Origin: Candidatus Melainabacteria bacterium
GTDB taxonomy: Bacteria; Cyanobacteriota; Vampirovibrionia; Obscuribacterales; Obscuribacteraceae
Assembly (NCBI GenBank): GCA_016212515.1
Contig: JACRFZ010000038.1
Coordinates: 19,365 to 83,364, forward strand
Direction: 5' to 3'
DNA: 64,000 nucleotides
Shown: positions 53,620 to 62,886 of the stretch, in pieces
How the letters are laid out: every line of letters begins with the position of its first letter
How positions within the stretch are numbered: the stretch's first letter is position 1
Notes under the pieces: generated by a model
Told to the model about the DNA's origin: nothing
Seen by the model: only the letters and a program-made list of their open reading frames with translations
Database searches by the model: none
Program-made: the position numbers and the translations under genes

Positions 53620-55071
53620 ATGTCCAAGAGTCTCTCCCCAAAGCTTGATATATACGACAGTAGCAGAGTCGGCACTAAGGCTTTAGCCCTGCCGCGTCTA
53701 CCCGTGCGCCAGGCTCTCCTGAGTTCGGTTTTTTTAACGGCCCTGGCGGATTGGCTCTTCATTCTTTGCCTCGGCTCCACCATCGTATTCACTGGACCCG
53801 GCAGCGATGCCAGCGGCTGCCTGCTCCTGCTTGTGCCGCTGTACATATTCTCGATCTTCATGGTCATCGCTCAGATGATCAAAGAGAAGTTGAATGAGAT
53901 GCAAGGCAAGGCAGCTCTGCCTGAGACTTCCAGCGCCAAAATGCGCCTGGACAAGGCCAAGCTCTTGCGCCTGGTCTTCGCCCTGACCATGACGCAGCCT
54001 CAGATGCGACAATTTTTCCTTTCCTCACCTCAGACTACAATCTGCATTCTCTGCCTCTATATGCTCTCGGCGCAGTGGTCGCTTTTATTTGTGCTGCATC
54101 ACGTCCGACCCTGGCAAGGGCTGAGCACCGGTGCCCTCTCCTACCTGATTGCCGCCTGGGGAGCGGGCCAGGCCCTGGCCTTCAAACTGGCACCAGCCAT
54201 GGTGAATAGTTATCCCGGGCTCTGGCCGTCGCAAGCGGCGGCCTTGCTCTACAGCCTGGGAATTTGCCTGGTCTACTTCGCCGACCGAGAAAGTCCAGTT
54301 GCCCAAGCCACTGATGGCAGTATCATCGCCGGAAGCAAGGGGAATAAGCCGGATTTCTATCCGCACGGACTGATGGTCGGGCTCATGTCCATGCCCACAC
54401 TCTGCCTGCTCATAATCACAGCCTTCCTGTCGGTGCAAAACCTCAGCATGCAATTGAGCGGTCAACAATGCCAGCCTCTCACGGAGTTGGCTGCTAAATT
54501 GATCACAGCCTTCAGCCTGGGAGCCCTCATTGCCCCAATCATTGAAAATCGCGTCGAGCAGAAGAAACTCTGGCTTTTCTCAGCCCTGCTCACACTTTCC
54601 CTCTACCTGGCCGGCGCCCTGGCCAGGGAAAGCGCTCTTTCCAGTTTCAGCCTGGTGACGGCAGCCGCCCTGACAGGCAGCCTGGCCACCATTGAAGAAG
54701 CCCGCTTCTTGAGGAACTTGCCCCGCCGCAGGCAAGCTTCCGTGCTCTGCTTGAGAAACGCCCATGTTTTGCTCTTCGCAGCCGTGCCTGCCGTCTTTCT
54801 GGAGCGCAGCCTGCCCCTTGTCTCCCACCTCTACTTCCTGAAAGAGCTGAACGTGGTCAGTGCCGTCATTGCCACAATAGCTCTGGCCGGTACCCCCATG
54901 GCGATAGTGCTTTGCATGCATATAAAAAAACGGCTGGCTAGATTTGAAGCCCTCAAGGGCAAGCCCCTGCACTCAGGCGGCGCTGAGAACAACGATATTT
55001 GCGTTGCGCTGCCGGGCGCAGCGATAAACGCTTGGCAACACAAGAGGGCAGCCGGTACAGAAAATCAATAA
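53620..55071 (+). CDS. MFS-like multi-pass membrane protein
   Basis: 483 residues with about ten to twelve hydrophobic helices, starting SVFLTALADWLFILCLGSTI, with a basic cytosolic loop near the middle (about 95-125) and a second before the last helix pair. The helix spacing suggests a major-facilitator fold, but the usual MFS motif A (G-x-x-x-D-R-x-G-R) between helices 2 and 3 is not evident. Substrate unknown. The preceding gap and the 134 bases to the next gene suggest single transcription. Confidence 0.6.
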   Translation: MSKSLSPKLDIYDSSRVGTKALALPRLPVRQALLSSVFLTALADWLFILCLGSTIVFTGPGSDASGCLLLLVPLYIFSIFMVIAQMIKEKLNEMQGKAALPETSSAKMRLDKAKLLRLVFALTMTQPQMRQFFLSSPQTTICILCLYMLSAQWSLLFVLHHVRPWQGLSTGALSYLIAAWGAGQALAFKLAPAMVNSYPGLWPSQAAALLYSLGICLVYFADRESPVAQATDGSIIAGSKGNKPDFYPHGLMVGLMSMPTLCLLIITAFLSVQNLSMQLSGQQCQPLTELAAKLITAFSLGALIAPIIENRVEQKKLWLFSALLTLSLYLAGALARESALSSFSLVTAAALTGSLATIEEARFLRNLPRRRQASVLCLRNAHVLLFAAVPAVFLERSLPLVSHLYFLKELNVVSAVIATIALAGTPMAIVLCMHIKKRLARFEALKGKPLHSGGAENNDICVALPGAAINAWQHKRAAGTENQ

Positions 55072-55205
55072 CTATTATATTTGGTTGTAAGTTGCGCTAT
55101 CATAGTCGGCGAAATGTGGCGACAGGCTAATAAACACTGAAAGCTTTTCAGCAGTTGAAACACTTAGTACTGATTGTGAATTAATTCAATAGAAGGATAG
55201 GTCAG

Positions 55206-55997
55206 ATGCATCAATCCCGTGCTTGCAGCGCAGACTTGCAGAAGGCAATGGGCCATAAAGTCAAGAAAACCAGTTTTGACTTCGCCCGTCCTATCCTTCT
55301 TGCCCTTTTGACTCCGCTTGTCATAGGCGCTTCACTGACCGGTTGTACTCCAAGCGGTGACGATGGTAAGCAACCTACCAGCACCAGCACTAACACAAGC
55401 ACGGGAACCGGAAAACAGCCTGTGAGCGGCACGGAAGAAACCTTCGCCACGGAAGCGGAAATCGCAAAATACGTGGAAGCGCAGCCGGACAGCAAGTTCA
55501 CCTTCCCGGAAACGGAATTCAGCGAAGCCCGCCCCTATATCTTCAATCAGAACAAACCGGCCATCGGCGAGAAGATTCTCAAAGAGAAACTGGAAGACGC
55601 CGTCAAATCACAGGCTGGACAAACAAAACTGGGTCAATACTGCGTCAGACTGGGAGTCAGTCTCTGGAACCAGGGTCCCAGCAAACAAAAAGAAGCCATG
55701 AAGTACTTCCTGCTGGCACAGCGTATCTTTTACAAACAACCACAAGAAAAGCGCCCGATGCCTAACTGGTTCTTCAATGCGCATATGCATCCGGGGCTCT
55801 ATTACAACGGCGAACGCAAGTTTGCCCTGGCGGAAACCGAGTGGAGAAAGTGCGTCAACATCTCCGCCGGCGCGCCCCTCAAGTTAATTCCAAAGGAATG
55901 GCGGAAAATTTCTTTGCAACAATTGAGTATTGCCCTCAAAGGCCAGGGTAAGACGGAACAAGCGAAGCAAGTTGACGAGCAAGCCAAAAAGATCTAA
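55206..55997 (+). CDS. Lipoprotein, helical repeat-like C-terminus
   Basis: 263 residues. The N-terminus is longer than usual before the lipobox LLALLTPLVIGASLTGCTPS, with LTGC giving the lipidated Cys at about residue 47. A Thr/Ser/Gly linker (PTSTSTNTSTGTGKQP) then leads to a helical domain with TPR-like pairing (LGQYCVRLGVSLWNQGPSKQ, FALAETEWRKCVNISAGAPL). It is probably a surface or periplasmic lipoprotein. AAGGATAGG precedes the ATG. It may be cotranscribed with the HTTM pair that follows 48 bases later. Confidence 0.75.
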   Translation: MHQSRACSADLQKAMGHKVKKTSFDFARPILLALLTPLVIGASLTGCTPSGDDGKQPTSTSTNTSTGTGKQPVSGTEETFATEAEIAKYVEAQPDSKFTFPETEFSEARPYIFNQNKPAIGEKILKEKLEDAVKSQAGQTKLGQYCVRLGVSLWNQGPSKQKEAMKYFLLAQRIFYKQPQEKRPMPNWFFNAHMHPGLYYNGERKFALAETEWRKCVNISAGAPLKLIPKEWRKISLQQLSIALKGQGKTEQAKQVDEQAKKI

Positions 55998-56045
55998 CTA
56001 AGGCCGGCAGTTGCTTCAGATTTCCGGCTAAAAGGGGAATAAACC

Positions 56046-56720
56046 TTGGCCCCATCTGAGGAAAACCAAAAAGTACGCAAGAGTAACTTTCAATTTTTCA
56101 CCAGCCTTCTGGTAACGGAGAAGGAGTGGGCGAAAGTTAGGAAGCCTGTCATTTCGGCTTTCATACTTTTTCACGGTATGCTCAACTTCTGCTACATGTT
56201 CAATCATCATCCTTATACGCAAGCACTCAACTATTTTTTTCACAACTACTATTTCTTCTTAGGTCTTGATCAAGATTTCGGAGTCTTTGCCCCGGTACCA
56301 AGAAACAGTAATCCGCACTTGGTGGCCATAGTACGCTACAAAGACGGCACAACCAGAATCTGGAATTCACCACGGATGGAAAGACTTGGTTTTCTGGAAA
56401 AAATTCCCAAGGAACGGTTCCGCAAATTTTTCGACGACAATTGTGCCTGGGAAAAAGCGCCCATGGCCTGGCCAGACATAGCTCGGTATGTGGCCAGAAC
56501 CTCAATGGTGGAAAAAAGCAATCCACCCGAAACGGTTTCCCTGATCCGCTTTTCCAGCAGAATTCCGCCGCCGCCTATGCCTGACGATTTGCCGCCGCCT
56601 CCAGGTCAGGACCGGCAAAAGCAAGAAAAACCGAAATGGGAAGCCAATCCCCCTCACTACGAAAGCAAACTGCTCATCACCCTCAAAATTCATCCGCAAG
56701 ATCTGGAGGGGGTAAAGTAA
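56046..56720 (+). CDS. Membrane protein, probable partner of the HTTM protein
   Basis: 224 residues from a TTG at 56046 with AAGGGGA about nine bases upstream. There are one or two hydrophobic segments (PVISAFILFHGMLNFCYMF, NYFFHNYYFFLGLD), then a soluble region with ARYKDGTTRIWNSPR-type strands and a Pro-rich tail (SRIPPPPMPDDLPPPPGQ). The stop is immediately followed by the TTG of the HTTM gene. Two-gene HTTM operons with such a companion are common and poorly characterised; it may be an assembly or substrate-delivery partner. Confidence 0.65.
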   Translation: MAPSEENQKVRKSNFQFFTSLLVTEKEWAKVRKPVISAFILFHGMLNFCYMFNHHPYTQALNYFFHNYYFFLGLDQDFGVFAPVPRNSNPHLVAIVRYKDGTTRIWNSPRMERLGFLEKIPKERFRKFFDDNCAWEKAPMAWPDIARYVARTSMVEKSNPPETVSLIRFSSRIPPPPMPDDLPPPPGQDRQKQEKPKWEANPPHYESKLLITLKIHPQDLEGVK

Positions 56721-57677
56721 TTGTCCATCAAGACTCTCTTTAAGCTCTGGGACGAGTTCTGGTTCAGCGAGACTTCACCACTGGCGGTGGCAGTCTTTCG
56801 TATCTTGATGGGCTTCATCATGATACTTTTCGTATTGCTGCTCACCCAGGACATGTTGGTCTGGTTCGGACAATATGGACTGATCTCCAATCAGACAGAG
56901 CGCAATTTCGCCCAGGTAGTCGGCTTGAATTTGCTCAACCTGGCTAGAGACAACGATACTTTTTTGCTTGCCTTCTTCGTCGTATTTTTCGCAGCCAGCT
57001 TGTGCATGACCATAGGCTACAAAACCAGAGTATCGGTGCTGGTGGTCTTTCTTTGCCTGAACTCTCTTTACCATCGCAACGCCTTTCTCTTCAATTCCGG
57101 TGATACCTATATGAGGGTCATGTCGTTCTGGCTTTTCTTTGCCGCCAGCGGCAACGCTCTCTCAATTGATCATCTTCTTAACCTGAAGAGGAATCGAGCG
57201 CCTGAAAGCAGAGAAGAGGCGGAGAAATTCAATTACAAGAGTGTCAGCATATGGCCCATGCGTCTCTTGCAGTTACAACTGGCTCTTGTTTACTTCCATA
57301 CCTTTGTGGCCAAGTTCTGGGGCGACACCTGGGTAAACGGCACTTCCGTCTACTACAGTTCGCGCATAGAAGACCTGGTCAGGGTAAAACTCCCCTACGT
57401 CTTCGACAATCTCTGGACTTGCCAATTGCTTACCTGGGGCACACTGGTCATTGAACTGGCTCTCTTCACCTTAATCTGGATCAAGGAATTTCGTTACTAT
57501 GTAATAGCCCTGGCCATAGTCTTCCATCTCACCATCGATTTACACATGAACATCCCACTTTTCGAATGGATCATGATGTTCTCCTACGTTCTCTTTATAG
57601 ATAACCAGGATCTGCAAAAAGGCTTGCTCAGAATCAGGCAAAAATTTCCGGCTCTCTTCCCAACCCTCAGGGACTGA
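56721..57677 (+). CDS. HTTM (vitamin K-dependent gamma-carboxylase-like) membrane protein
   Basis: 318 residues from a TTG directly after the stop of the preceding gene. About eight membrane helices with the HTTM pattern: WFSETSPLAVAVFRILMGFI near the start, MTIGYKTRVSVLVVFLCLNS, a Tyr/His-containing loop LYHRNAFLFNSGDTYMRVMS, and late helices (LLQLQLALVYFHTFVAKFWG). HTTM domains occur in gamma-glutamyl carboxylase and bacterial relatives of unknown activity. Two genes with overlapping stop and start encode the pair. The gene ends in an 11-base convergent overlap with the next gene. Confidence 0.82.
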   Translation: MSIKTLFKLWDEFWFSETSPLAVAVFRILMGFIMILFVLLLTQDMLVWFGQYGLISNQTERNFAQVVGLNLLNLARDNDTFLLAFFVVFFAASLCMTIGYKTRVSVLVVFLCLNSLYHRNAFLFNSGDTYMRVMSFWLFFAASGNALSIDHLLNLKRNRAPESREEAEKFNYKSVSIWPMRLLQLQLALVYFHTFVAKFWGDTWVNGTSVYYSSRIEDLVRVKLPYVFDNLWTCQLLTWGTLVIELALFTLIWIKEFRYYVIALAIVFHLTIDLHMNIPLFEWIMMFSYVLFIDNQDLQKGLLRIRQKFPALFPTLRD

Positions 57678-58413
57678 GATAGGTCAACTTCTCATACTTT
57701 TGATCATCTCTAAGCTGCCTGAGGTTATCAGCAATTGCAGTCTCAAGGCTGCGATTTTCCACTGGAGACCGAGTCAGAATCTTACCGGCCTTGAGGAAAC
57801 AATCAGCGGCTACATCGTATCGCTGACTACGCTCCGCAAGTTCTCTGGTGGAGCCGGCCCAGAGGTAATACATAACTCCTTCATCGTTGAGTAACTTGGC
57901 CTTGGCCATGCCGGCCGCATTTTTATCAAGCGCTTCCAGACGAGAAACAATGCGACCGGCCTGACGAAAGAGCGGCTCCGCCTCCTGGAAAAGCGTACAA
58001 TCACACATCACAAGAGCAGCCTGCCGCTTCAGGTCAATGCGCAGGAGCAAATGCGCTTGATCATCATGCTCGAGGGCCACCAACTTCTCGGCACTGAGAA
58101 GTGTATCTCTGGCGGCAGCGAAATTACGGCTCTCTTGATAATAAATTGCCAGTTCCTTCATAGCACGGGCTTTCTCAAGAGCTGATTTGCCGCTTTCTTC
58201 GTTGAAACGCACCTCTTCCCGGGCCCTGGTTTCGGCCAACTTAAGACGCTCAGACTGAAGCGTCTCGTTGTCATAGGCAACCAGACCACCGTAGGAAACC
58301 ATGTAGAGCGTGGTAAATATAGAAGCGATAAAAGCCAGGCTCACCATCCAGGCGAATACCCTGGCAAAGAGCTTTCTCTTTGCATCAATCTTGCCGACTG
58401 TAGCCAAAATCAA
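57667..58413 (-). CDS. Membrane-anchored helical-repeat protein
   Basis: 248 residues; the open frame begins at a TTG (58413), but a TTG at 58407 has AAGGTG at better spacing and may be the true start. An N-terminal membrane helix (VFAWMVSLAFIASIFTTLYM) is followed by a helical repeat region resembling TPRs (MKELAIYYQESRNFAAARDT, AERSQRYDVAADCFLKAGKI). The topology suggests a cytosolic or periplasmic scaffold anchored by its N-terminus. The last 11 bases overlap the convergent HTTM gene. Confidence 0.65.
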   Translation of the reverse strand: MILATVGKIDAKRKLFARVFAWMVSLAFIASIFTTLYMVSYGGLVAYDNETLQSERLKLAETRAREEVRFNEESGKSALEKARAMKELAIYYQESRNFAAARDTLLSAEKLVALEHDDQAHLLLRIDLKRQAALVMCDCTLFQEAEPLFRQAGRIVSRLEALDKNAAGMAKAKLLNDEGVMYYLWAGSTRELAERSQRYDVAADCFLKAGKILTRSPVENRSLETAIADNLRQLRDDQKYEKLTYLSP

Positions 58414-58508
58414 TCACCTTAGCTAATAAAAAGCAGAGCGATAAATATACCAGCGCCTCAAATTTCATGCCCTGAAAAACTGCGCCACAAACGTCAGTAA
58501 TCGCAGCC

Positions 58509-58535
58509 TTGACCCAACCAGATTAATGTTAAAAT
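58509..58535 (+). promoter_or_regulatory. Possible sigma-70-type promoter upstream of the TPR gene at 58584
   Basis: TTGACC at 58509-58514 and TAAAAT at 58530-58535 are separated by 15 bases, slightly short of the usual 16-18. Transcription would start about 40 bases before the ATG, which carries AAGGAG seven bases upstream. Confidence 0.4.
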
Positions 58536-58583
58536 CAAAAAGTTTTTTAAGGCAACCATCGTCACCCAAGCAAGGAGTAATGA

Positions 58584-59342
58584 ATGTCTATCGGACATAG
58601 CCTGAATCTCAAAACGACATTGGCAGTTCTGGCTGCAGTTTTAATGACCGGCTCAGCTTCGGCTCAAAATGGTGCCCCCACCCCTGGTGCCGCGAAAGAC
58701 AGTGCCAAAAAGGAAGAAGCAAAGACAGCTGCTTCCTCCGAACAAAATCCGGCCCTGAAGCCGGTCAATGAGAAAATCCTCCCCCTTCTGAATAATGGCT
58801 ATGAGCTCCTCAGCAAAGGGCAGTACGAGAAAGCCACCCAGGTTCTGGAAAAGGCAGTCAAGGCCGACGGCGAATCAATTTCTGCCAGAAGGTACCTGGC
58901 ATTCGCCCAGGTCAGGAACGGCGACAACCTGAAAGCCCTCTCCAACCTGCAGGCTCTTTCCCGCTTGGTCACCCCCGGAGCCCTTGATTGGTACGTCTTC
59001 GGTGAAGCTTATATGGGCGCCGGTGGTCTCCAACACGCCAAGTCCTGTTTCAATCAGGCCCTCACCTTCAGTCCCGACTATGCCGCCGCCCGGGGAGGCC
59101 TGGTAAAGAGCCAGATCAGACTCAAGGAGTTTGACGAAGCCCTGAGCACGGTTCAGGACGGTATTAATAAGACCCGCGACCCTCAGATTCGTAAATATTT
59201 CTCCGCCCTCTATCAAAATGCGGCGGCCCAGAAGGAAGCCGCCAAACGAGCCCTGATGCCCTCTCCCGTGCCGGAATCCAGCACCACCGCCACCCAGGAA
59301 GAGACCGGACCGGTTCTAATTAAGCCATCCAATGACAGCTAG
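58584..59342 (+). CDS. Secreted TPR-like protein
   Basis: 252 residues. A signal peptide (TTLAVLAAVLMTGSASAQNG) is followed by a Lys/Ala linker and three to four TPR-like units (NGYELLSKGQYEKATQVLEK, MGAGGLQHAKSCFNQALTFS). The C-terminal tail is Pro/Thr rich. AAGGAG lies seven bases before the ATG, with a candidate promoter just upstream. It is the last gene before the TadE/TadG cluster and separated from it by a 206-base gap with its own candidate promoter. A role in pilus assembly is possible only by proximity. Confidence 0.78.
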   Translation: MSIGHSLNLKTTLAVLAAVLMTGSASAQNGAPTPGAAKDSAKKEEAKTAASSEQNPALKPVNEKILPLLNNGYELLSKGQYEKATQVLEKAVKADGESISARRYLAFAQVRNGDNLKALSNLQALSRLVTPGALDWYVFGEAYMGAGGLQHAKSCFNQALTFSPDYAAARGGLVKSQIRLKEFDEALSTVQDGINKTRDPQIRKYFSALYQNAAAQKEAAKRALMPSPVPESSTTATQEETGPVLIKPSNDS

Positions 59343-59390
59343 TCTGTAGATTATTTATTTGCAGACCGGGCGGACAAGACAAGTGCCCTG

Positions 59391-59420
59391 TTGACAACAC
59401 TTTTTTTGCCGTGATAGGTT
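59391..59420 (+). promoter_or_regulatory. Candidate promoter of the TadE/TadG cluster
   Basis: An exact TTGACA (59391-59396) is followed after 18 bases by TAGGTT (59415-59420), which fits the TAnnnT core of a -10 box. The predicted start would leave a leader of about 120 bases before the TadE start, longer than usual and possibly regulatory. A T-run (59401-59407) sits inside the spacer. Confidence 0.4.
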
Positions 59421-59548
59421 TGTAAATAGATTAAACTCGCCCTCTTACGTCAACTTTTCCAGGTTGCGTAACAGGTGTTACTACATTGCTCGAATCGGGA
59501 AGAATCGAAACAGATTCTAATTGGGGTTGGGAAAATCACTGATGGTGA

Positions 59549-60148
59549 ATGGGAATGTTTAAATACAGACGCGGCACTCGAAAAACGAAAGGGGCCATGG
59601 CAGCTGAATATGTAGCTACCATGTACGTACTCTTTCTATTTATATTTTTTCCAGTCTTGAACCTGGGCACCGTCTGCTTGCGTGCCTTTTTCCTCTGGTT
59701 CGCCTGTAACCAGTCGGTTATGCTGGCAGCCAAAGCCAAGACCTTCAACACCCTGATCAAAGTCCCCGACATCCCCACCGGTACACCCTACCCTGGCGCA
59801 TACGCCACTGCCCAGCAGCGGGCCGCCCAGATCAGAGACATGTTCCCCGGCGTTAATTTCGCCATGAGCGCTACCAACCCGGAAGTAGACATCATCGTCA
59901 CGCCCATTCCAAACGTCGTCCCGTCCCCCGGCCCGGGCTTCAAGGTAATTGGACCGGCCACCTTGCAAAGTGTGTCCCACGTACCCGACATTGACTCTTT
60001 TGTCTACAGTATCAGGGTTACAATCAGAGGCTCGGTGGATCCCCTCATTCCCGTGCCCTGGTTCAATATAGAAGGGCTCTCCGCCCCCATGAATATGAAC
60101 GTTGCCTGTCAGGCCCAATTTGAAAACCCTCCAGGTTTGCAGTTCTAA
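59549..60148 (+). CDS. TadE-type pilus protein
   Basis: 199 residues from ATG 59549, or 197 from ATG 59555, which lies better after GGTGA. The basic start ends in the prepilin-type signal KGAMAAEYVATMYVLFLFIF: Gly15, four residues, then Glu, then a membrane helix, exactly the pattern cleaved in TadE/TadF proteins. The periplasmic domain ends with RGSVDPLIPVPWFNIEGLSA. This C-terminal Pro-Val-Pro motif also appears in the proteins at 35237 and 62887. TadE proteins are pseudopilins needed for Flp pilus assembly. It is followed 87 bases later by TadG. Confidence 0.82.
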   Translation: MGMFKYRRGTRKTKGAMAAEYVATMYVLFLFIFFPVLNLGTVCLRAFFLWFACNQSVMLAAKAKTFNTLIKVPDIPTGTPYPGAYATAQQRAAQIRDMFPGVNFAMSATNPEVDIIVTPIPNVVPSPGPGFKVIGPATLQSVSHVPDIDSFVYSIRVTIRGSVDPLIPVPWFNIEGLSAPMNMNVACQAQFENPPGLQF

Positions 60149-60235
60149 CCGGCTCGTGAAATTGACTAATTTAAATTGACTCCGTATAGCATGCTCGATA
60201 CTCCCAGGAAAGATTAAACAGGACGAACTACAGAT

Positions 60236-62710
60236 ATGATTGATTCCAAACTGAGGCGACAGAAAGGAGCAGCAGTCACAGGACTGGTCCTCGCCCTCTT
60301 CATATTTATTATGATGATCGGCTTTTTCACCTTTGACACCTGCCGCTTGCAGATGGCTCAAAGGGAGTTGACGGCTACCTGTGACGCCGCCGCCCTGGCC
60401 GGTACAGCCATGCTCACCTCCCAGGACATAAGCGACGACGATGCCAGCGACACCAAGCTGTTAGCCGCCCAGCAGAATGCTGCCGGCTACGCCCGCAACA
60501 TGTTTCAGGCTGGCAACATGCTCGGTCAGCCGCTCAATAACGCCATGATCGTCAGCCCCTACTCGGCCACCAAAGTGGTTGGTAACCCGGGCGAGACGAG
60601 AGTGATGATCTCCCTGGCCGACCCCCAGAACAATTATGTGGGTGTGCCGCCGGTTTCGCCGGCTTGCCGCAACGGGCGCGCCATCATGGTCTACGCCGGC
60701 TACACCTATGCGCCGGTCTTCATGGGCTTGATCGGAGTGCAGAAGGTTGGTCTCAACGCTTCCTCCGGCGGCGGTCTACCTCAGGTTGACGCCGTACTGG
60801 TCTTCGACTATTCCGGCTCTATGGATGACGCCACCTCGGTCACCTTCGTGAGCCGGGCCTGGAATCCGAACCTGGTTCCGGCGGCAGGCTCCGCATCGAG
60901 CGCTCTGCAGGAGATGCAGACCTCTGCCTCCCCTGGTGTAGCTGTGGCCAACCGCGGTCGCATTGCCTATTACGAAATTCCTTCTGCTACCGTGGGCTCT
61001 GACGGTAACCGTCTATCGAACTACCTGCAGCACAATTACTCAGCCAACCCCAACGGTTTGCAGGTGAACGTGTTGCCTCCCATGAACATGCAACTGGTGG
61101 ACAACGGCGACTCGCAAGCCACACCTCACTTCCACTTCGACGACAGACTGAGAGTCAACACCATCCTCTACACACCGGGTCTGACCATCAGCCCCAACTC
61201 CTTCGATTCCCACTTCCGCGCCGATTACGGTACACCGCCAGGAAACTGCTCCTTGCAGCCCGCCTACGGCTCTCCCGGCATTGGCGGCTACGGCAAGTAC
61301 TGGGATTCCACGACCACTATCAACACCACCAACGCCACTACCTGTGCAGCGGCCTACAAGCCTAACTACCAGAACAACAGTATGCCTGGCGACATGCTCC
61401 AGGGTCCCAGACCCTTCAGCCCTTACGATCCAAACGATATCCCCAACCTCTCCGCCGGCCGGTGGATCACCGATATGGTGGTCAATATCGCCAGCCCCGG
61501 TACTTATCCTTATGTTCAACCTCTGAACGGTCCCAATACCTTTGTTAGCTTCTCCTACACCTTCCCTGCCGAAGAACCTGATTCCACCATCCGTGGACAG
61601 AGCTACACCTTCGAAAACCTGGGCGTGCTGGTAGAAGCCGCCAGGGGCAACTTGGACCCCGATCCGGTCAGCACCAACCGCCGCTTCCAGCAGGCCCTGC
61701 TCGACAGAGGCTCCACCCTCTACCTGGCACCTGGCTATTCGGCTACTGATTCCAGCATGACCACCGCTCATATCAAGGCCGGCTACCAGCTCGCCTACCA
61801 GAGACTGGCCATGCTCTTCTCCCAACCCATCGCCACAGCGGTAGATGGAGCCGACGGAGGTTTCTTCCAGAAGATCAATACCCTCACTGACTGCCGCTTC
61901 GGTCTGGTCGGCTTCTCCAACCGGGACGGTGCCGGCGGCGCCTCCTACACCTTCAACTCCCTGGGTACAGCCCACGGCACCGGTGACTACAACTCCTACT
62001 TCGTATCACCCAAGTACGCCACCTTCCAGGTGAGACACTTCGAAAGGGGGTACCCCACCAACAGTAGTGCGCCAAACCGAGGGAACGGGGCGAACCCATC
62101 GGAGAACAACACATCCCTGCCGTCCGGAAGCGGATTCCGCACACCTCGCCATATTCTCAACAAGAACGAAGCGCAGGCCACTGCAGTATCCTCCATCACC
62201 GGCGGTCGCAAAGCCTCCACCATCAGCGCCGGCGTCTCTACCGCCTGGTCGGCCTTCGACAATAATGCCGCCGCCGATGGACTCGAAAATGGACGCCCCA
62301 TCGACAACACCGATTGCGGCGAAGCCATGACCACGGCCTACCACATGTTCATCAACGCCGGCGTCTACAACGTCAACGTGTTGAGCGAGTGTCGTCCTGC
62401 CGGTAAGCATGCCGTGGTGTTCTTCACTGACGGTGTACCCACAGGCGGAGACGGAGGCGCAGAGGCCACCGAGTGCCGCTCCCGTGCTGATGACTGCCGC
62501 AACGAGGGTATCGCCATCTTCACCATCGGTCTGGACGTGACCAACAACCCGGTTCTCCAGAGCACACAGTCCCTCTTCCTCGGTAACGGCTCCAACGGCC
62601 TGGCCGGTAGAGCCAAGAACGGCGGTAAGTTCTTCCCCTGCGCCAGTGCCTCCACTGTTAAGCAGGCGTTCTCCGCCGTGGCAAGAAGACTGACTCAGTC
62701 CCAACGCTAA
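60236..62710 (+). CDS. TadG-like protein with a split von Willebrand A domain
   Basis: 824 residues. The N-terminal helix (GLVLALFIFIMMIGFFTFDT) follows KGAAVTG, close to a prepilin signal but without the Glu. Then comes the conserved TadG start LQMAQRELTATCDAAALAGT. The vWA metal site DxSxS is DYSGSMDD at residue 191. The later acidic strand AVVFFTDGVPTGGDGG lies at about residue 732, with roughly 540 residues between them: the vWA fold is split by a very large insertion rich in Asn, Tyr, Pro and Ser. The insertion is free of Cys clusters and looks extracellular or periplasmic. TadG is a large pilus-associated protein. It is followed by a terminator and then the collagen-like gene. Confidence 0.82.
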   Translation: MIDSKLRRQKGAAVTGLVLALFIFIMMIGFFTFDTCRLQMAQRELTATCDAAALAGTAMLTSQDISDDDASDTKLLAAQQNAAGYARNMFQAGNMLGQPLNNAMIVSPYSATKVVGNPGETRVMISLADPQNNYVGVPPVSPACRNGRAIMVYAGYTYAPVFMGLIGVQKVGLNASSGGGLPQVDAVLVFDYSGSMDDATSVTFVSRAWNPNLVPAAGSASSALQEMQTSASPGVAVANRGRIAYYEIPSATVGSDGNRLSNYLQHNYSANPNGLQVNVLPPMNMQLVDNGDSQATPHFHFDDRLRVNTILYTPGLTISPNSFDSHFRADYGTPPGNCSLQPAYGSPGIGGYGKYWDSTTTINTTNATTCAAAYKPNYQNNSMPGDMLQGPRPFSPYDPNDIPNLSAGRWITDMVVNIASPGTYPYVQPLNGPNTFVSFSYTFPAEEPDSTIRGQSYTFENLGVLVEAARGNLDPDPVSTNRRFQQALLDRGSTLYLAPGYSATDSSMTTAHIKAGYQLAYQRLAMLFSQPIATAVDGADGGFFQKINTLTDCRFGLVGFSNRDGAGGASYTFNSLGTAHGTGDYNSYFVSPKYATFQVRHFERGYPTNSSAPNRGNGANPSENNTSLPSGSGFRTPRHILNKNEAQATAVSSITGGRKASTISAGVSTAWSAFDNNAAADGLENGRPIDNTDCGEAMTTAYHMFINAGVYNVNVLSECRPAGKHAVVFFTDGVPTGGDGGAEATECRSRADDCRNEGIAIFTIGLDVTNNPVLQSTQSLFLGNGSNGLAGRAKNGGKFFPCASASTVKQAFSAVARRLTQSQR

Positions 62711-62769
62711 CTTTCTTTCAGAAATTCCTGTAAGGAAGGAAATACGGGGCTAGAGAGCCAGAAAACTGA

Positions 62770-62807
62770 GGAGCCGGTTTCAGATTTGAAACCGGTTCCT
62801 TTTTTTC
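62770..62807 (+). terminator. Rho-independent terminator after tadG
   Basis: GGAGCCGGTTTCA (62770-62782) pairs with TGAAACCGGTTCC (62787-62799; one G-U pair) around the loop GATT, followed by seven to eight T. It separates the TadE/TadG transcript from the collagen-like gene that starts 80 bases downstream. Confidence 0.85.
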
Positions 62808-62886
62808 CTTCACTCATACTTCACATTCAAATGGGAAGATAGTTTGTGAGTAAGTGTGCCCCATCCTTGTAATTGGAGGAGGTTAG

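Noticed and set aside
61040..61975. Long open frame on the minus strand through tadG
   Set aside because: Antisense shadow of the tadG coding frame, Val/Gly/Glu-rich low-complexity product, no ribosome-binding site.
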